Assembly (NCBI RefSeq): GCF_016316925.1
Contig: NZ_JAEEGB010000014.1
Location: forward strand, 62,001 to 126,000
Reading direction: 5' to 3'
Origin: Clostridium aciditolerans
GTDB taxonomy: Bacteria; Bacillota; Clostridia; Clostridiales; Clostridiaceae
DNA: 64,000 bases
The notes beneath the pieces were generated by a model. That model made no database searches and was not told the DNA's origin. It saw only the letters and a list, made by a program, of their open reading frames with translations. Both the position numbers and the translations under genes were made by a program. The first letter of the stretch is position 1; each line of letters begins with the position of its first letter. Below are positions 54,089 through 62,306 of the stretch, in pieces.

Positions 54089-55543
54089 ATGATTTTTAAA
54101 GAAAAATATAAAAGATATATAAATTTATATATCAAATTTATGATGATATTAATATTTATATTAGTATGCTTATGTGGAGTTCTTCAGCCTATTATGGCAG
54201 ACGATTACGTATATTATAATGATGTACATAACCTAGGCTTACTTAAATATATGAACAAATACTATTTTAATTGGAGTGGAAGAGTTTTTAGTACATTTAC
54301 AATAGGTATTATAATGAAGAATGACTTTATTAATAATTTTATTGGAATTTTAAATGGAATAGTATTAATTTTAGTTATATTTTTATCTTTAATAATAGCA
54401 TTAAAAAGAAAGCCCAAAGTTTTTTCTGAAGACAGACTAACATTTTTGCTTATATTTTGTACTGCCTGGTTTGGAATGCCTGTGCTAGCAGAATGTTTCT
54501 ATTGGAAAACAGGTGCGGCATTTTATTCTTATCCTATTTGTTTAGCTTTAATATTTACTTTACCTTATGTGTTTTATATAAAAAATTTTAACTGTAAATA
54601 TAGTAAATATAAAGCACTTTTTTCAATTGTTATGTTTTTACTTGGTATTATAGTGGGTTTTTCACATGAACAAATTTTTGTAGCTATCTTTTTCTCTAGT
54701 ATAGTATTCTATAGACACTGTTTTAAAAAAGTTAAACATAAAGAAATTCCTTTATACTTAATATTGGGAACCATTGGTTTTATTATAGGTGGTATGATTC
54801 TAATATGTGCCCCAGGCAATTTTGCAAGAATGAAGACTGCAGAAGCCTCAGCTCTTTATAAAGTAGCCGCCCTAGGAGGATATTTTTTAATTTATTATTT
54901 TATAAATGGAGCTCAAAAGCTTTGGATTTGGATCGTTACAATTTTACTTGTTGTATATATAATAAAAATACAAAGTCCTAAAAAACATTTATTTACTAGA
55001 AATATAAAATGGTGTTTATTTTGGATTGTGGTCGCCTTTTGCAGCATTGCACCCATGTTTGTATTGGCTAGTTCAGTAACTGCTAGAACCTGTTCTTCAT
55101 TCATAATATTTTTATGTATAGCTCTTGCAGCGCTACTTAATTGGGATTCTGATACTTTAAATAAATTTAATAAAAGTAGACTTGGGATAATAGTAACTGT
55201 ATTTTTAGTCAATATATTATTTGGTGATTTATTAGTGGGTGTAGCCAATAATTATATGTTGGACAATCAGCTTAAAAAAAGAGACAGTTATATAGTTACC
55301 CAAAAAAGTAAAGGTATAAAAGATATAGAAGTAGCTCCCTTTGATATATATCCGCATGTAGCTACCTATATTTATGATATAAAAATTGATCCTAATCATT
55401 GGACTAATATTAGTGTAAAAGACTATTACAATATAAATTCTATAAAAATAAATTATTCACTACAAAAGCATGAAGTTGAAGAGTCTTTAGATATTGTAGA
55501 ATCAATTAAACATTATTGGGAAAATAAATTTAAAAAGAAATAA
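54089..55543 (+). CDS. DUF6056-like multi-pass membrane protein (GT-C-like)
   Basis: This 484-residue protein has about eleven membrane helices. The first loop has MADDYVYYNDVH near residue 38 and WSGRVFST near 64, the pattern I associate with DUF6056. As with other GT-C-like proteins, the acidic pair after helix 1 may be catalytic. The ATG at 54089 fits the AGGTGAT site; a GTG at 54077 overlaps it. Function in glycan assembly is inferred from the neighbours. Confidence 0.7.
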   Translation: MIFKEKYKRYINLYIKFMMILIFILVCLCGVLQPIMADDYVYYNDVHNLGLLKYMNKYYFNWSGRVFSTFTIGIIMKNDFINNFIGILNGIVLILVIFLSLIIALKRKPKVFSEDRLTFLLIFCTAWFGMPVLAECFYWKTGAAFYSYPICLALIFTLPYVFYIKNFNCKYSKYKALFSIVMFLLGIIVGFSHEQIFVAIFFSSIVFYRHCFKKVKHKEIPLYLILGTIGFIIGGMILICAPGNFARMKTAEASALYKVAALGGYFLIYYFINGAQKLWIWIVTILLVVYIIKIQSPKKHLFTRNIKWCLFWIVVAFCSIAPMFVLASSVTARTCSSFIIFLCIALAALLNWDSDTLNKFNKSRLGIIVTVFLVNILFGDLLVGVANNYMLDNQLKKRDSYIVTQKSKGIKDIEVAPFDIYPHVATYIYDIKIDPNHWTNISVKDYYNINSIKINYSLQKHEVEESLDIVESIKHYWENKFKKK

Positions 55544-55560
55544 ATTTAGGATGTGCTTTT

Positions 55561-56427
55561 ATGGATTTATCAATAATAATAGTAAATTACAACACGAAAG
55601 AATTACTAAAACAAACAATACAATCTGTTATAGATACGACAAAAAATATAGATTATGAAATAATAGTATCAGATAATAATTCCACTGATGGAAGCATAGA
55701 AATGGTAGAAGAATATTTTCCACAAGTTAACCTAATTAAAAACAAAGATAACTTAGGTTTTCCAAAAGGAAACAATGTTGCCATAAAAAAATCAATTGGT
55801 AGATATGTACTCCTTCTAAATTCTGATACAGTAGTTATAGATAACTGCCTTGAAAAATGTATTAAATATATGAATTCACATAAAAATATTGGAGTTTTAG
55901 GTTGTCGAGTTGTCCTTAAAGATGGACAACTTGATCATGCATGCAAGAGAGGATTTCCAACTCCAGAATCCTCTTTATTTTATATGTTAAAATTGTATAA
56001 GTTATTTCCAGATAGTAAAAAATTTGGACAATATACATTAAGTTATCTACATGAAGATGAAATAAATGAAGTAGACTCCTTAACTGGTGCTTTTATGATG
56101 CTTAGAAAAGAAACAATAGATGAAGTTGGTCTTTTAGATGAAGAGTTTTTTATGTATGGTGAAGATATAGATTGGTGCTATAGAATAAAGGAAGCTGGAT
56201 GGAAAGTAATGTACTATCCAGAAGCTAAAATAATTCATTACAAGGGTGCAAGCAGTAAGAAGAAGCGTTTTAAGACACTTTATGAGTTTCATAGAGCTAT
56301 GATTTTATTTTATGATAAACATTATAGACTTAAGTATAATATATTTGTTACTATATTGGTATATTTAGGTGTATGTGTAAAATTTATTTTATCTCTTTTT
56401 GTAAATATATTTAAGAAAAGAGGATAG
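55561..56427 (+). CDS. GT2 glycosyltransferase, rhamnosyltransferase-like
   Basis: This 288-residue enzyme of the WbbL-like group has LSIIIVNYNTKELLK at the N-terminus, SDNNSTDGS near residue 40, NLGFPKGNN near 64, LLLNSDTVV near 83 and EEFFMYGEDIDWCYRIKEAGW near 197. A hydrophobic C-terminus (about 262-284) may anchor it. It is four bases from the next gene, so the pair is co-translated. Confidence 0.88.
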   Translation: MDLSIIIVNYNTKELLKQTIQSVIDTTKNIDYEIIVSDNNSTDGSIEMVEEYFPQVNLIKNKDNLGFPKGNNVAIKKSIGRYVLLLNSDTVVIDNCLEKCIKYMNSHKNIGVLGCRVVLKDGQLDHACKRGFPTPESSLFYMLKLYKLFPDSKKFGQYTLSYLHEDEINEVDSLTGAFMMLRKETIDEVGLLDEEFFMYGEDIDWCYRIKEAGWKVMYYPEAKIIHYKGASSKKKRFKTLYEFHRAMILFYDKHYRLKYNIFVTILVYLGVCVKFILSLFVNIFKKRG

Positions 56428-56431
56428 GTTT

Positions 56432-57901
56432 ATGATAAAAGAAAATCAAAAATATTTAAATAGGTTTTTAGTAGTAATGGATGCATTAGGTATAGCAGTA
56501 GCGCTTATATTGGCTTGGTATATAAGATTTAAAAGCGGAATTTTAAATGCTCCAGATGAAGGTGGATATTTGACCTTTAGAGAATATTTAAAACCTGTTA
56601 TATGCATAATTCCTATTTATTTATTTATTTATAATATATTTAATCTATATACCCCTTATAGATTTAAGAGTATATATCAGGAATTTGTAAATATACTAAA
56701 GGCTAATATAGCTGGTATTTTAATTTTTATACTTGTATTATTTATATTTAAAGAAACAGATTATTCTAGATATCTTCTTTTTATTTTTAATGGAATATCC
56801 ATATTTTTTACTACTGCTGAAAGAGTTCTTATAAGGGTGTTTTTAAGGCATGTAAGAAAAAATGGATATAATATGAAGCATATTCTCATAGTAGGCTATA
56901 GCCCTCTTACTATAGAACTTTTAAAAAGACTTAAAAGAAATAAACAGTGGGGATATAATGTATTAGCTATAATTGATAATAATAAGAATTTACATAAGAA
57001 AGATATAGAATATAGTACCTTAAGTGAATATAAAAAGTCTTTTGGAGAAGTAGCTGCATCCGTGCAGGTGCCAGAAGATATATGCGTAATTGACAAATTG
57101 CAATTTTGTTTGGATAACTATGACATAGATGAAGTTTTTATAACTTTATCTATTGATGAATATAATAAGTTAGGTCATATTATTAATACATGTGAGAAAA
57201 GTGGTGTAAGAACTCAAATTATACCTGACTATTACAAATATATTCCTGCTAAGCCATATGTAGAAGAGGTAGATGGTTTACCAATAATCAATATAAGATA
57301 TATCCCATTAGATAATTTAGCTAATAAGATGATTAAGAGATTTTTTGATATAAGCATATCTTTAATAAGTATAGTTTTATTTTCTCCTATAATGTTAGCA
57401 ACAGCTCTAATTATAAAACTAACTTCACCAGGTCCTATTCTTTTTAAACAGGAAAGAGTAGGGCTTAATAAAAAGACCTTTAATATGTACAAGTTTAGAT
57501 CAATGCATATACAAAAGGATGAAGAAGAAAAAGTTCAGTGGACAACAGAAAATGACCAAAGAAAAACTAAATTTGGTTCTTTTATACGAAAAACAAGCAT
57601 AGACGAATTACTACAGCTATTTAATGTGCTAAAAGGAGATATGAGTTTAGTTGGTCCAAGGCCAGAAAGGCCTTACTTTGTAGACAAGTTTAAAGAAGAA
57701 ATACCAAAGTACATGGTAAAACATCAGGTTCGTCCTGGAATTACTGGATGGGCACAGGTTAACGGATGGAGAGGAGACACCTCTATAGAAAGAAGAATAG
57801 AGTGTGATATCTATTACATTGAAAACTGGAGCTTTTGGCTTGATGTAAAGATTATGCTTTTAACTGTATTTAAAGGCTTTGTAAATAAAAATGCATATTA
57901 A
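56432..57901 (+). CDS. Undecaprenyl-phosphate glycosyl-1-phosphate transferase (WcaJ/WbaP type)
   Basis: This 489-residue protein has four N-terminal membrane helices (about 10-130), a CoA-binding-like cytosolic domain (about 145-260) and a C-terminal bacterial sugar transferase domain (about 295-489). The last has KRFFDISISL, PGPILFKQERVG, MYKFRSMH and LVGPRPERP. It starts glycan synthesis by transferring a sugar-1-phosphate, probably hexose, to undecaprenyl phosphate. It is the last gene of the cluster, with a terminator downstream. Confidence 0.93.
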   Translation: MIKENQKYLNRFLVVMDALGIAVALILAWYIRFKSGILNAPDEGGYLTFREYLKPVICIIPIYLFIYNIFNLYTPYRFKSIYQEFVNILKANIAGILIFILVLFIFKETDYSRYLLFIFNGISIFFTTAERVLIRVFLRHVRKNGYNMKHILIVGYSPLTIELLKRLKRNKQWGYNVLAIIDNNKNLHKKDIEYSTLSEYKKSFGEVAASVQVPEDICVIDKLQFCLDNYDIDEVFITLSIDEYNKLGHIINTCEKSGVRTQIIPDYYKYIPAKPYVEEVDGLPIINIRYIPLDNLANKMIKRFFDISISLISIVLFSPIMLATALIIKLTSPGPILFKQERVGLNKKTFNMYKFRSMHIQKDEEEKVQWTTENDQRKTKFGSFIRKTSIDELLQLFNVLKGDMSLVGPRPERPYFVDKFKEEIPKYMVKHQVRPGITGWAQVNGWRGDTSIERRIECDIYYIENWSFWLDVKIMLLTVFKGFVNKNAY

Positions 57902-57990
57902 AAATGAGAGCTTATCCTTGTAAAGGCATCGGGGACTGCTTACAGTTGTAAGCGTGTGATAAGTTGGAATCAGAGATATGATAAATATGG

Positions 57991-58030
57991 TAGGAATAAC
58001 AGAAAGAAGTCTGTTGTTCCTATTTTTTTA
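57991..58030 (+). terminator. Terminator of the glycan cluster
   Basis: A 12-bp stem with one mismatch (TAGGAATAACAG at 57991-58002 and CTGTTGTTCCTA at 58011-58022) is followed by a clear run of T. Confidence 0.88.
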
Positions 58031-58093
58031 CCTCAAAAACCTGCCTATCTCTCCTTCATCTGTGTATATATATGATGAAGGGAGTTGGTAAAT

Positions 58094-58318
58094 ATGGCTG
58101 CAACAGCAACAAAACTGCAGACTAATCTAGTACTAAAATACAAGGACGGTGTAGACCAAAAAGGAAAAGAAGTAATAAAGAAACAGAGGTTTTCAAAAGT
58201 GAAAACTACAGCCTCAGATCAAGACATCTATGACGTATCCTTAGAAATAGAAAAGCTTCTTGGGAAAACCTTAAATGAGATTATAAAAGAAGAGCAAAGC
58301 GGATTAATGAACGCATAG
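58094..58318 (+). CDS. DUF1659 family small protein
   Basis: This 74-residue protein has the DUF1659 pattern (TKLQTNLVLKYKDG near the start, then KVKTTASDQDIYDVSLEIEKLLGK). Its function is unknown. The ATG at 58094 is preferred over a TTG three codons earlier because GAAGGGAG lies 9 nt upstream. DUF1659, DUF2922 and YvrJ genes often occur together in Firmicutes, as here. Confidence 0.75.
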   Translation: MAATATKLQTNLVLKYKDGVDQKGKEVIKKQRFSKVKTTASDQDIYDVSLEIEKLLGKTLNEIIKEEQSGLMNA

Positions 58319-58324
58319 TAACTA

Positions 58325-58356
58325 TTTAGGATGTAGTAAAAGTACTACATTCTAAA
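58325..58356 (+). other. Hairpin between the DUF1659 and DUF2922 genes
   Basis: A 14-bp stem with one G-T pair (58325-58338 and 58343-58356) and an AAAG loop has no T-run. It may stabilise or process the mRNA rather than terminate it. Confidence 0.6.
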
Positions 58357-58381
58357 TACAAAAATGAAGGGGGAAAATAAT

Positions 58382-58600
58382 ATGGCTAAAACATTAGTTA
58401 TGAACTTTTTAAATGAATCAGGGAAAAAGGTGGCAATAAGAGTTAATAATATAAAGGAAGATGTAAAAGAAACAGAGGTAAGTGCTGCTATGGATGCTAT
58501 AATTTCTAAAAATATATTTGCATCCAGCGGCGGGGATTTAAAAATAAAAGATTCAGCAGAACTTACAGATAAGACATCTACTGAACTACAAGTTAAGTAG
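58382..58600 (+). CDS. DUF2922 family small protein
   Basis: This 72-residue protein starts MAKTLVMNFLNESGKKVAIRV and ends with the SAELTDKTSTELQV pattern of DUF2922. Its function is unknown. The ATG at 58382 has GAAGGGGG upstream. It lies between the DUF1659 and YvrJ genes in what looks like one short operon. Confidence 0.78.
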   Translation: MAKTLVMNFLNESGKKVAIRVNNIKEDVKETEVSAAMDAIISKNIFASSGGDLKIKDSAELTDKTSTELQVK

Positions 58601-58633
58601 ACATAGCGCCTCTATACAAAGAAGGTGAAGATT

Positions 58634-58777
58634 TTGAATAGTGAACTGCTGAACATGGTAGGTAGTTTTGGATTTCCTATAGCAGTATCTGTGTATCTGC
58701 TAGTTAGGTTAGAAAGCAAGCTCGAGATGTTAACAGTTAGCATTAATAATCTCTCTAATGTAATAAAAAAATCTTAA
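58634..58777 (+). CDS. YvrJ family protein (47 residues)
   Basis: This small gene encodes a single hydrophobic helix (SFGFPIAVSVYLLVRLESKL) followed by a short coiled segment, which is the YvrJ family pattern. The start is TTG at 58634, with GAAGGTGAAG upstream. It ends directly before a strong terminator, closing the three-gene unit. The function is unknown; similar one-helix proteins accompany holin-like or bacteriocin-like genes, but that does not prove such a role here. Confidence 0.78.
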   Translation: MNSELLNMVGSFGFPIAVSVYLLVRLESKLEMLTVSINNLSNVIKKS

Positions 58778-58780
58778 TAA

Positions 58781-58827
58781 AAAGGCTCATGCAAGAAATT
58801 TGATCTTGCATGGGCCTTTTTTTATTT
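58781..58827 (+). terminator. Terminator after the YvrJ gene
   Basis: A 16-bp stem with one G-T pair (58781-58796 and 58805-58820) with an 8-nt loop is followed by TTTTATTT. Confidence 0.85.
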
Positions 58828-59091
58828 GAAAACAATAAAAAATTTACAGCAAGAAATAAGTAGTAAAATGCATAATTGTATATTATATTGAGTTATTTTA
58901 TAACAAATTACAACTAATATGGATAGGAAATGTATAATTAGATTGTTAATTGACATATTTTAGGATAAAATAACGAAGGATTTTTTTGAAAAAATGTCTC
59001 GGAGCTTAGGGGTAAATCGTCCCTATTATATGTAGAGGGATTTATAGAAGTGAAAAATATTATTCAAAATTAGTATGGGGGGATTATATTA
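58828..59091 (+). other. Leader of the sigma-like gene
   Basis: No gene is seen. Near 59008-59024 is a short stem TAGGG/CCCTA in otherwise AT-rich sequence, followed by ATTATATG. The ribosome binding site GGGGGGA lies at 59077-59083. No standard promoter is convincing, so a non-standard sigma factor may read this region (inference). Confidence 0.4.
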
Positions 59092-59709
59092 ATGCTATTT
59101 AAAAGATTAACTGAAGAAAAGAAGAAAGAAATAATGCAAAAAGTAATGAGAAGGGAAATTAAGGACTTGGATGAATTTATAGATGCATTTCAACCATTAA
59201 TATGGAAGAGGTATTATATAGAATCTAAAAAAGTTTATAACCTCAATCAAGAAGATTTTAGTCAGCAGTGCAGATTAATAATAATAAAATGCTTAAAAAA
59301 CTTTAAAGGTAATGTATTTGGAGAATTATGCAATTATATTGTTATATCTCTAAATAATGGAGTAAAGGATTTCGTAAAAAAGAAAATTAACTATGACAAG
59401 TACAATGTTTTAGGTCAGGAGCCAGACTATGTTTATAACTTAAAAGCATCATATTTAGAATACTCTTTAGAAGAAGAAATAGTGAACAAAGTAACTGTAG
59501 TGCAAAACTACGATAAATTTATAAAAAATCGAATACCAAAAAAACAGGAGGCAGTACTTATAGCATTTTGTTCAGGAGAAGAAGCGGTAAAAGATTATAT
59601 TTTAAAAACAGGGATAAAGAATGAAAGTTTTAGAAAATGTCTAAATAGAGCAATTATTAGTGTAACAAAGATGGTTAAAATAGGTGAGTTACAACAATTG
59701 GAAGGATGA
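59092..59709 (+). CDS. Sigma-factor-like helix-turn-helix protein
   Basis: This 205-residue protein has an N-terminal half (about 25-110: LDEFIDAFQPLIWKRYY, then QEDFSQQCRLIIIKCLKNF) that resembles sigma-70 region 2 (core-binding and -10 recognition), as in small extracytoplasmic-type or UviA/BotR-like factors. The C-terminal half is weaker and could be region 4. It is followed by a second sigma-like gene. Its target promoters are unknown. GGGGGGA lies before the ATG. Confidence 0.6.
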   Translation: MLFKRLTEEKKKEIMQKVMRREIKDLDEFIDAFQPLIWKRYYIESKKVYNLNQEDFSQQCRLIIIKCLKNFKGNVFGELCNYIVISLNNGVKDFVKKKINYDKYNVLGQEPDYVYNLKASYLEYSLEEEIVNKVTVVQNYDKFIKNRIPKKQEAVLIAFCSGEEAVKDYILKTGIKNESFRKCLNRAIISVTKMVKIGELQQLEG

Positions 59710-59724
59710 TGAGGGGGTTTTAGT

Positions 59725-60300
59725 ATAAATAATGAAGATATAAGAAACAAAATTATGCTAGCGAAAACAGGAGACAAAAAAGCACTAGAAGAAATAATTA
59801 TAAAATTTACTCCTTTTATAGTGAAAACTGCTAAAAGAACTTACATAAGAGGATATGAATATAGAGATTTAATACAAATCGGACAAGTCTCTGTAATAAA
59901 AGCGGTGAATATGTTTGATGTAAATAGAATAGGAAGCTTTACTACCTATGTAATGAATGCAATTACTAGAAACTTTTACAACCTAATAAGGTGTAATGTA
60001 AAAGAAGGGTGCTGCTGCAGTCTAAATAGTATTATTGACTGCGGCGCAGAATTAATTGATGTAATACCATCAGAGGAAAATTTAGAAGAAGGCTTTGAAA
60101 AGAAAGAAGAGAGAATGCTGCTGAAAAAAGGATTAGATAACTTATCTTTAAAGGAAAAAGAAATTATATATTGGTTTTACTTTGAAAATAAGACGTTAAA
60201 TGATTATGCTAAAGCAAAAGGAATATGCTACAGAACAGCAGTGGAGAGAAAAAAGAAAGCGCTAGAAAAACTTAGGGGGAATTTTTATGGCAACTTATAG
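59725..60300 (+). CDS. Small sigma-70 family factor, possible ATA start
   Basis: The protein is about 191 residues if it starts at 59725 (ATA), or 181 residues from the ATG at 59755. The helix LAKTGDKKALEEIIIKFTPFIVKTA and YEYRDLIQIGQVSVIKAVNMFD (region 2) are followed by LSLKEKEIIYWFYFENKTLNDYAKAKG (region 4), so this is a complete two-region sigma factor of the UviA/TcdR size class. The only good ribosome binding site, GAGGGGG at 59711-59717, is spaced for the ATA codon, not for the ATG. The stop overlaps the DnaD-like gene. Confidence 0.78.
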   Translation: MNNEDIRNKIMLAKTGDKKALEEIIIKFTPFIVKTAKRTYIRGYEYRDLIQIGQVSVIKAVNMFDVNRIGSFTTYVMNAITRNFYNLIRCNVKEGCCCSLNSIIDCGAELIDVIPSEENLEEGFEKKEERMLLKKGLDNLSLKEKEIIYWFYFENKTLNDYAKAKGICYRTAVERKKKALEKLRGNFYGNL

Positions 60301-61120
60301 ACAAATACAAACATCCTTTTGGCAGGATGGATTTATAATGGAGCTTACACCGGAGGAGAAGTATTTTTACTTTTATCTTATGACAAATCAAAAGACAACT
60401 CAATGTGGGATATTTGAAATTCCAAGGTTAATTATAGAAGCAGAAACCGGTTATAATGGAGAAACTGTGGACAAACTTATAAAGCGATTTGTGGATTATG
60501 GAAAGATATTATATTGCAAAGAAACTAAAGAAATAATGATTGTAAACTGGATTAAATATAATTTTATAAATAGCAAGAACACTATGCTCTGCATAAATAA
60601 AGAGCTTAAAAAGGTTAAAAATAAAGATTTTGTAAATGGATTTTATAAAATATGTGTAGATATGGATTATCCTTTAGATATTATTTTTAAAGGAATAAAT
60701 CTATATGAGAATAGTGATTCTGAGAAGGAAGAACTTAGCGGGGGCTTACAAGCCCCTTGCAATGACCTAGGGGAAGAAGAAGCAAAAAAAGAAATATATA
60801 AAAAAGCAGCTAATAAAGAAGCAAATAATACAGATGGAATAGGCCTAGTTATATGTGAATTTAATAAAAATATGGGGGAGGCTGCGCTAGAAGACATTGA
60901 AAAAATTGCTGCTTTTGCAGAGGAGTTTGATAATAAGGTCATACTTGAGGCTATATATGAGGCTGTAAAGTATAAAGCAAAAAGCTCTGCATACATATGG
61001 TCTATACTTGAAAACTGGAAAAGCTTAGGCTTGATTACTATGGACAAATTAAAAAAATATAGAAATATTAAAAAAGAATCTAATAAGTGCAATGCAGATG
61101 CCTATAAATACATAGAATAG
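60287..61120 (+). CDS. DnaD-like replication protein
   Basis: This 277-residue protein has a winged-helix N-terminus (about 5-95: SFWQDGFIMELTPEEKYFYFYLMTN, then GIFEIPRLIIEAETGY) and a DnaD-like C-terminal helical domain (about 195-260: DIEKIAAFAEEFDNKVILEAI, then SSAYIWSILENW). Such proteins help load the DnaB helicase at origins and are common in phages and mobile elements. It is 15 nt before the dnaB gene. The ATG overlaps the preceding stop by 14 nt, with TTAGGGGGA upstream. Confidence 0.85.
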   Translation: MATYRQIQTSFWQDGFIMELTPEEKYFYFYLMTNQKTTQCGIFEIPRLIIEAETGYNGETVDKLIKRFVDYGKILYCKETKEIMIVNWIKYNFINSKNTMLCINKELKKVKNKDFVNGFYKICVDMDYPLDIIFKGINLYENSDSEKEELSGGLQAPCNDLGEEEAKKEIYKKAANKEANNTDGIGLVICEFNKNMGEAALEDIEKIAAFAEEFDNKVILEAIYEAVKYKAKSSAYIWSILENWKSLGLITMDKLKKYRNIKKESNKCNADAYKYIE

Positions 61121-61135
61121 GGGGATTAAGCTAAT

Positions 61136-62306
61136 ATGAATTTAAGTAATATAAGCAATATAGAAGCTGAGCTAAGTGTAATAGGAGCTATACTTGTAAA
61201 AAATGACGCTATATGCGAGGTTATAAATTTTTTAAAGCCAGAGGATTTTTATGATTTGAAAAATGGAATAATATATAAAAATCTAAAGGAATTGTATGAA
61301 AGTAACATACCTATAGACATAATAACTCTTGCTGAAAGACTAAAGGATACCTTAAAAGAAATTGGTGGGATAACATATCTAAGTAAGATTATTAATTCAA
61401 CGGTTACATCTAAGGGCATAAAGGAACATGGAGAAATAGTAAAGGAAAAAGCCAGCTGCAGAGAGTTTTTAAAGATTCTTAACAGTTCTTTGGACAAACT
61501 AAGCAAAGGGGAATTTTCTTCAGAGCATTTGATTAGCTACACTCAAAACTCTCTTATAAATGCTAAAAGCTTAGAAAGCAGAGATACTGGAAGAGTTGAG
61601 AAAATAATGGAGAGCTTCATGGATACTCTTCAAACAAGGTATGAAAATGGTGGAGATATTCAGGGAATAAAAAGTGGATATAAATTAATAGACAGAATGC
61701 TTGGAGGTTTATCCAAGGAAGATTTAATAATACTTGCCGCCAGACCTTCTATGGGAAAAACAGCAATGGCCATTAATTTGCTTTTAAATACTGTATTAAA
61801 ACAAAATGCTAAAACCGCCTTTTTTAATCTAGAGATGGGAATAAAGCAGATAGTGGATAGAGTTGTGTCTATACATACAGCAATACCTATGAACTCTATA
61901 AAAAATGCATCCCTTACAGAGGAGCAGTGGTATGATGTTACTAAATCTGCATCAATTTTAGCTCAATCTAGTATTAAGATGTATGACAAGATACTTACTT
62001 TAGCTTCAATAAAGGCTGAGTGCAGAAGACTGAAAATTAAAGAAGGTCTTGATATAGTTGTAATTGACTATTTGCAGCTTATAGACAGTGAAGAAAGACA
62101 GGAAAACAGAAATCAGGATATATCAAAGATAACAAGAAGCTTGAAGCTTATGGCAAAGGAGCTTGATATAACTGTAATAATCCTTTCTCAGCTTTCAAGA
62201 GCCCCAGAGTGTAGAAGTGACCATAGACCATTACTTTCTGATTTGAGGGAGTCTGGTAGTATAGAGCAAGACGCAGATATAGTTTTGTTTTTGTATAGAG
62301 ATGAGT
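61136..62306 (+). CDS. dnaB: Replicative DNA helicase DnaB, 5' exon (interrupted by group II intron)
   Basis: These 390 codons contain the N-terminal primase-interacting domain (about 1-110: IEAELSVIGAILV) and the RecA-like helicase domain (about 170-390) with Walker A ARPSMGKTA near residue 205, EMG near 234, IDYLQLI near 310 and LSDLRESGSIEQDADIV near 367. The gene breaks after RDE plus the first T of the next codon, where DnaB proteins normally have RDEYY. The group II intron begins there; the rest of dnaB must lie beyond the window. An unspliced mRNA would add CATRS and stop at 62323. Confidence 0.92.

Noticed and set aside
58094-58777. Calling the DUF1659/DUF2922/YvrJ genes a holin or bacteriocin system
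   Set aside because: The proteins have no lytic, pore-forming or export features beyond one hydrophobic helix, so a toxin role is not supported.
58980-59040. Riboswitch in the leader of the sigma-like gene
   Set aside because: Only one short stem is visible and no known riboswitch core could be matched.
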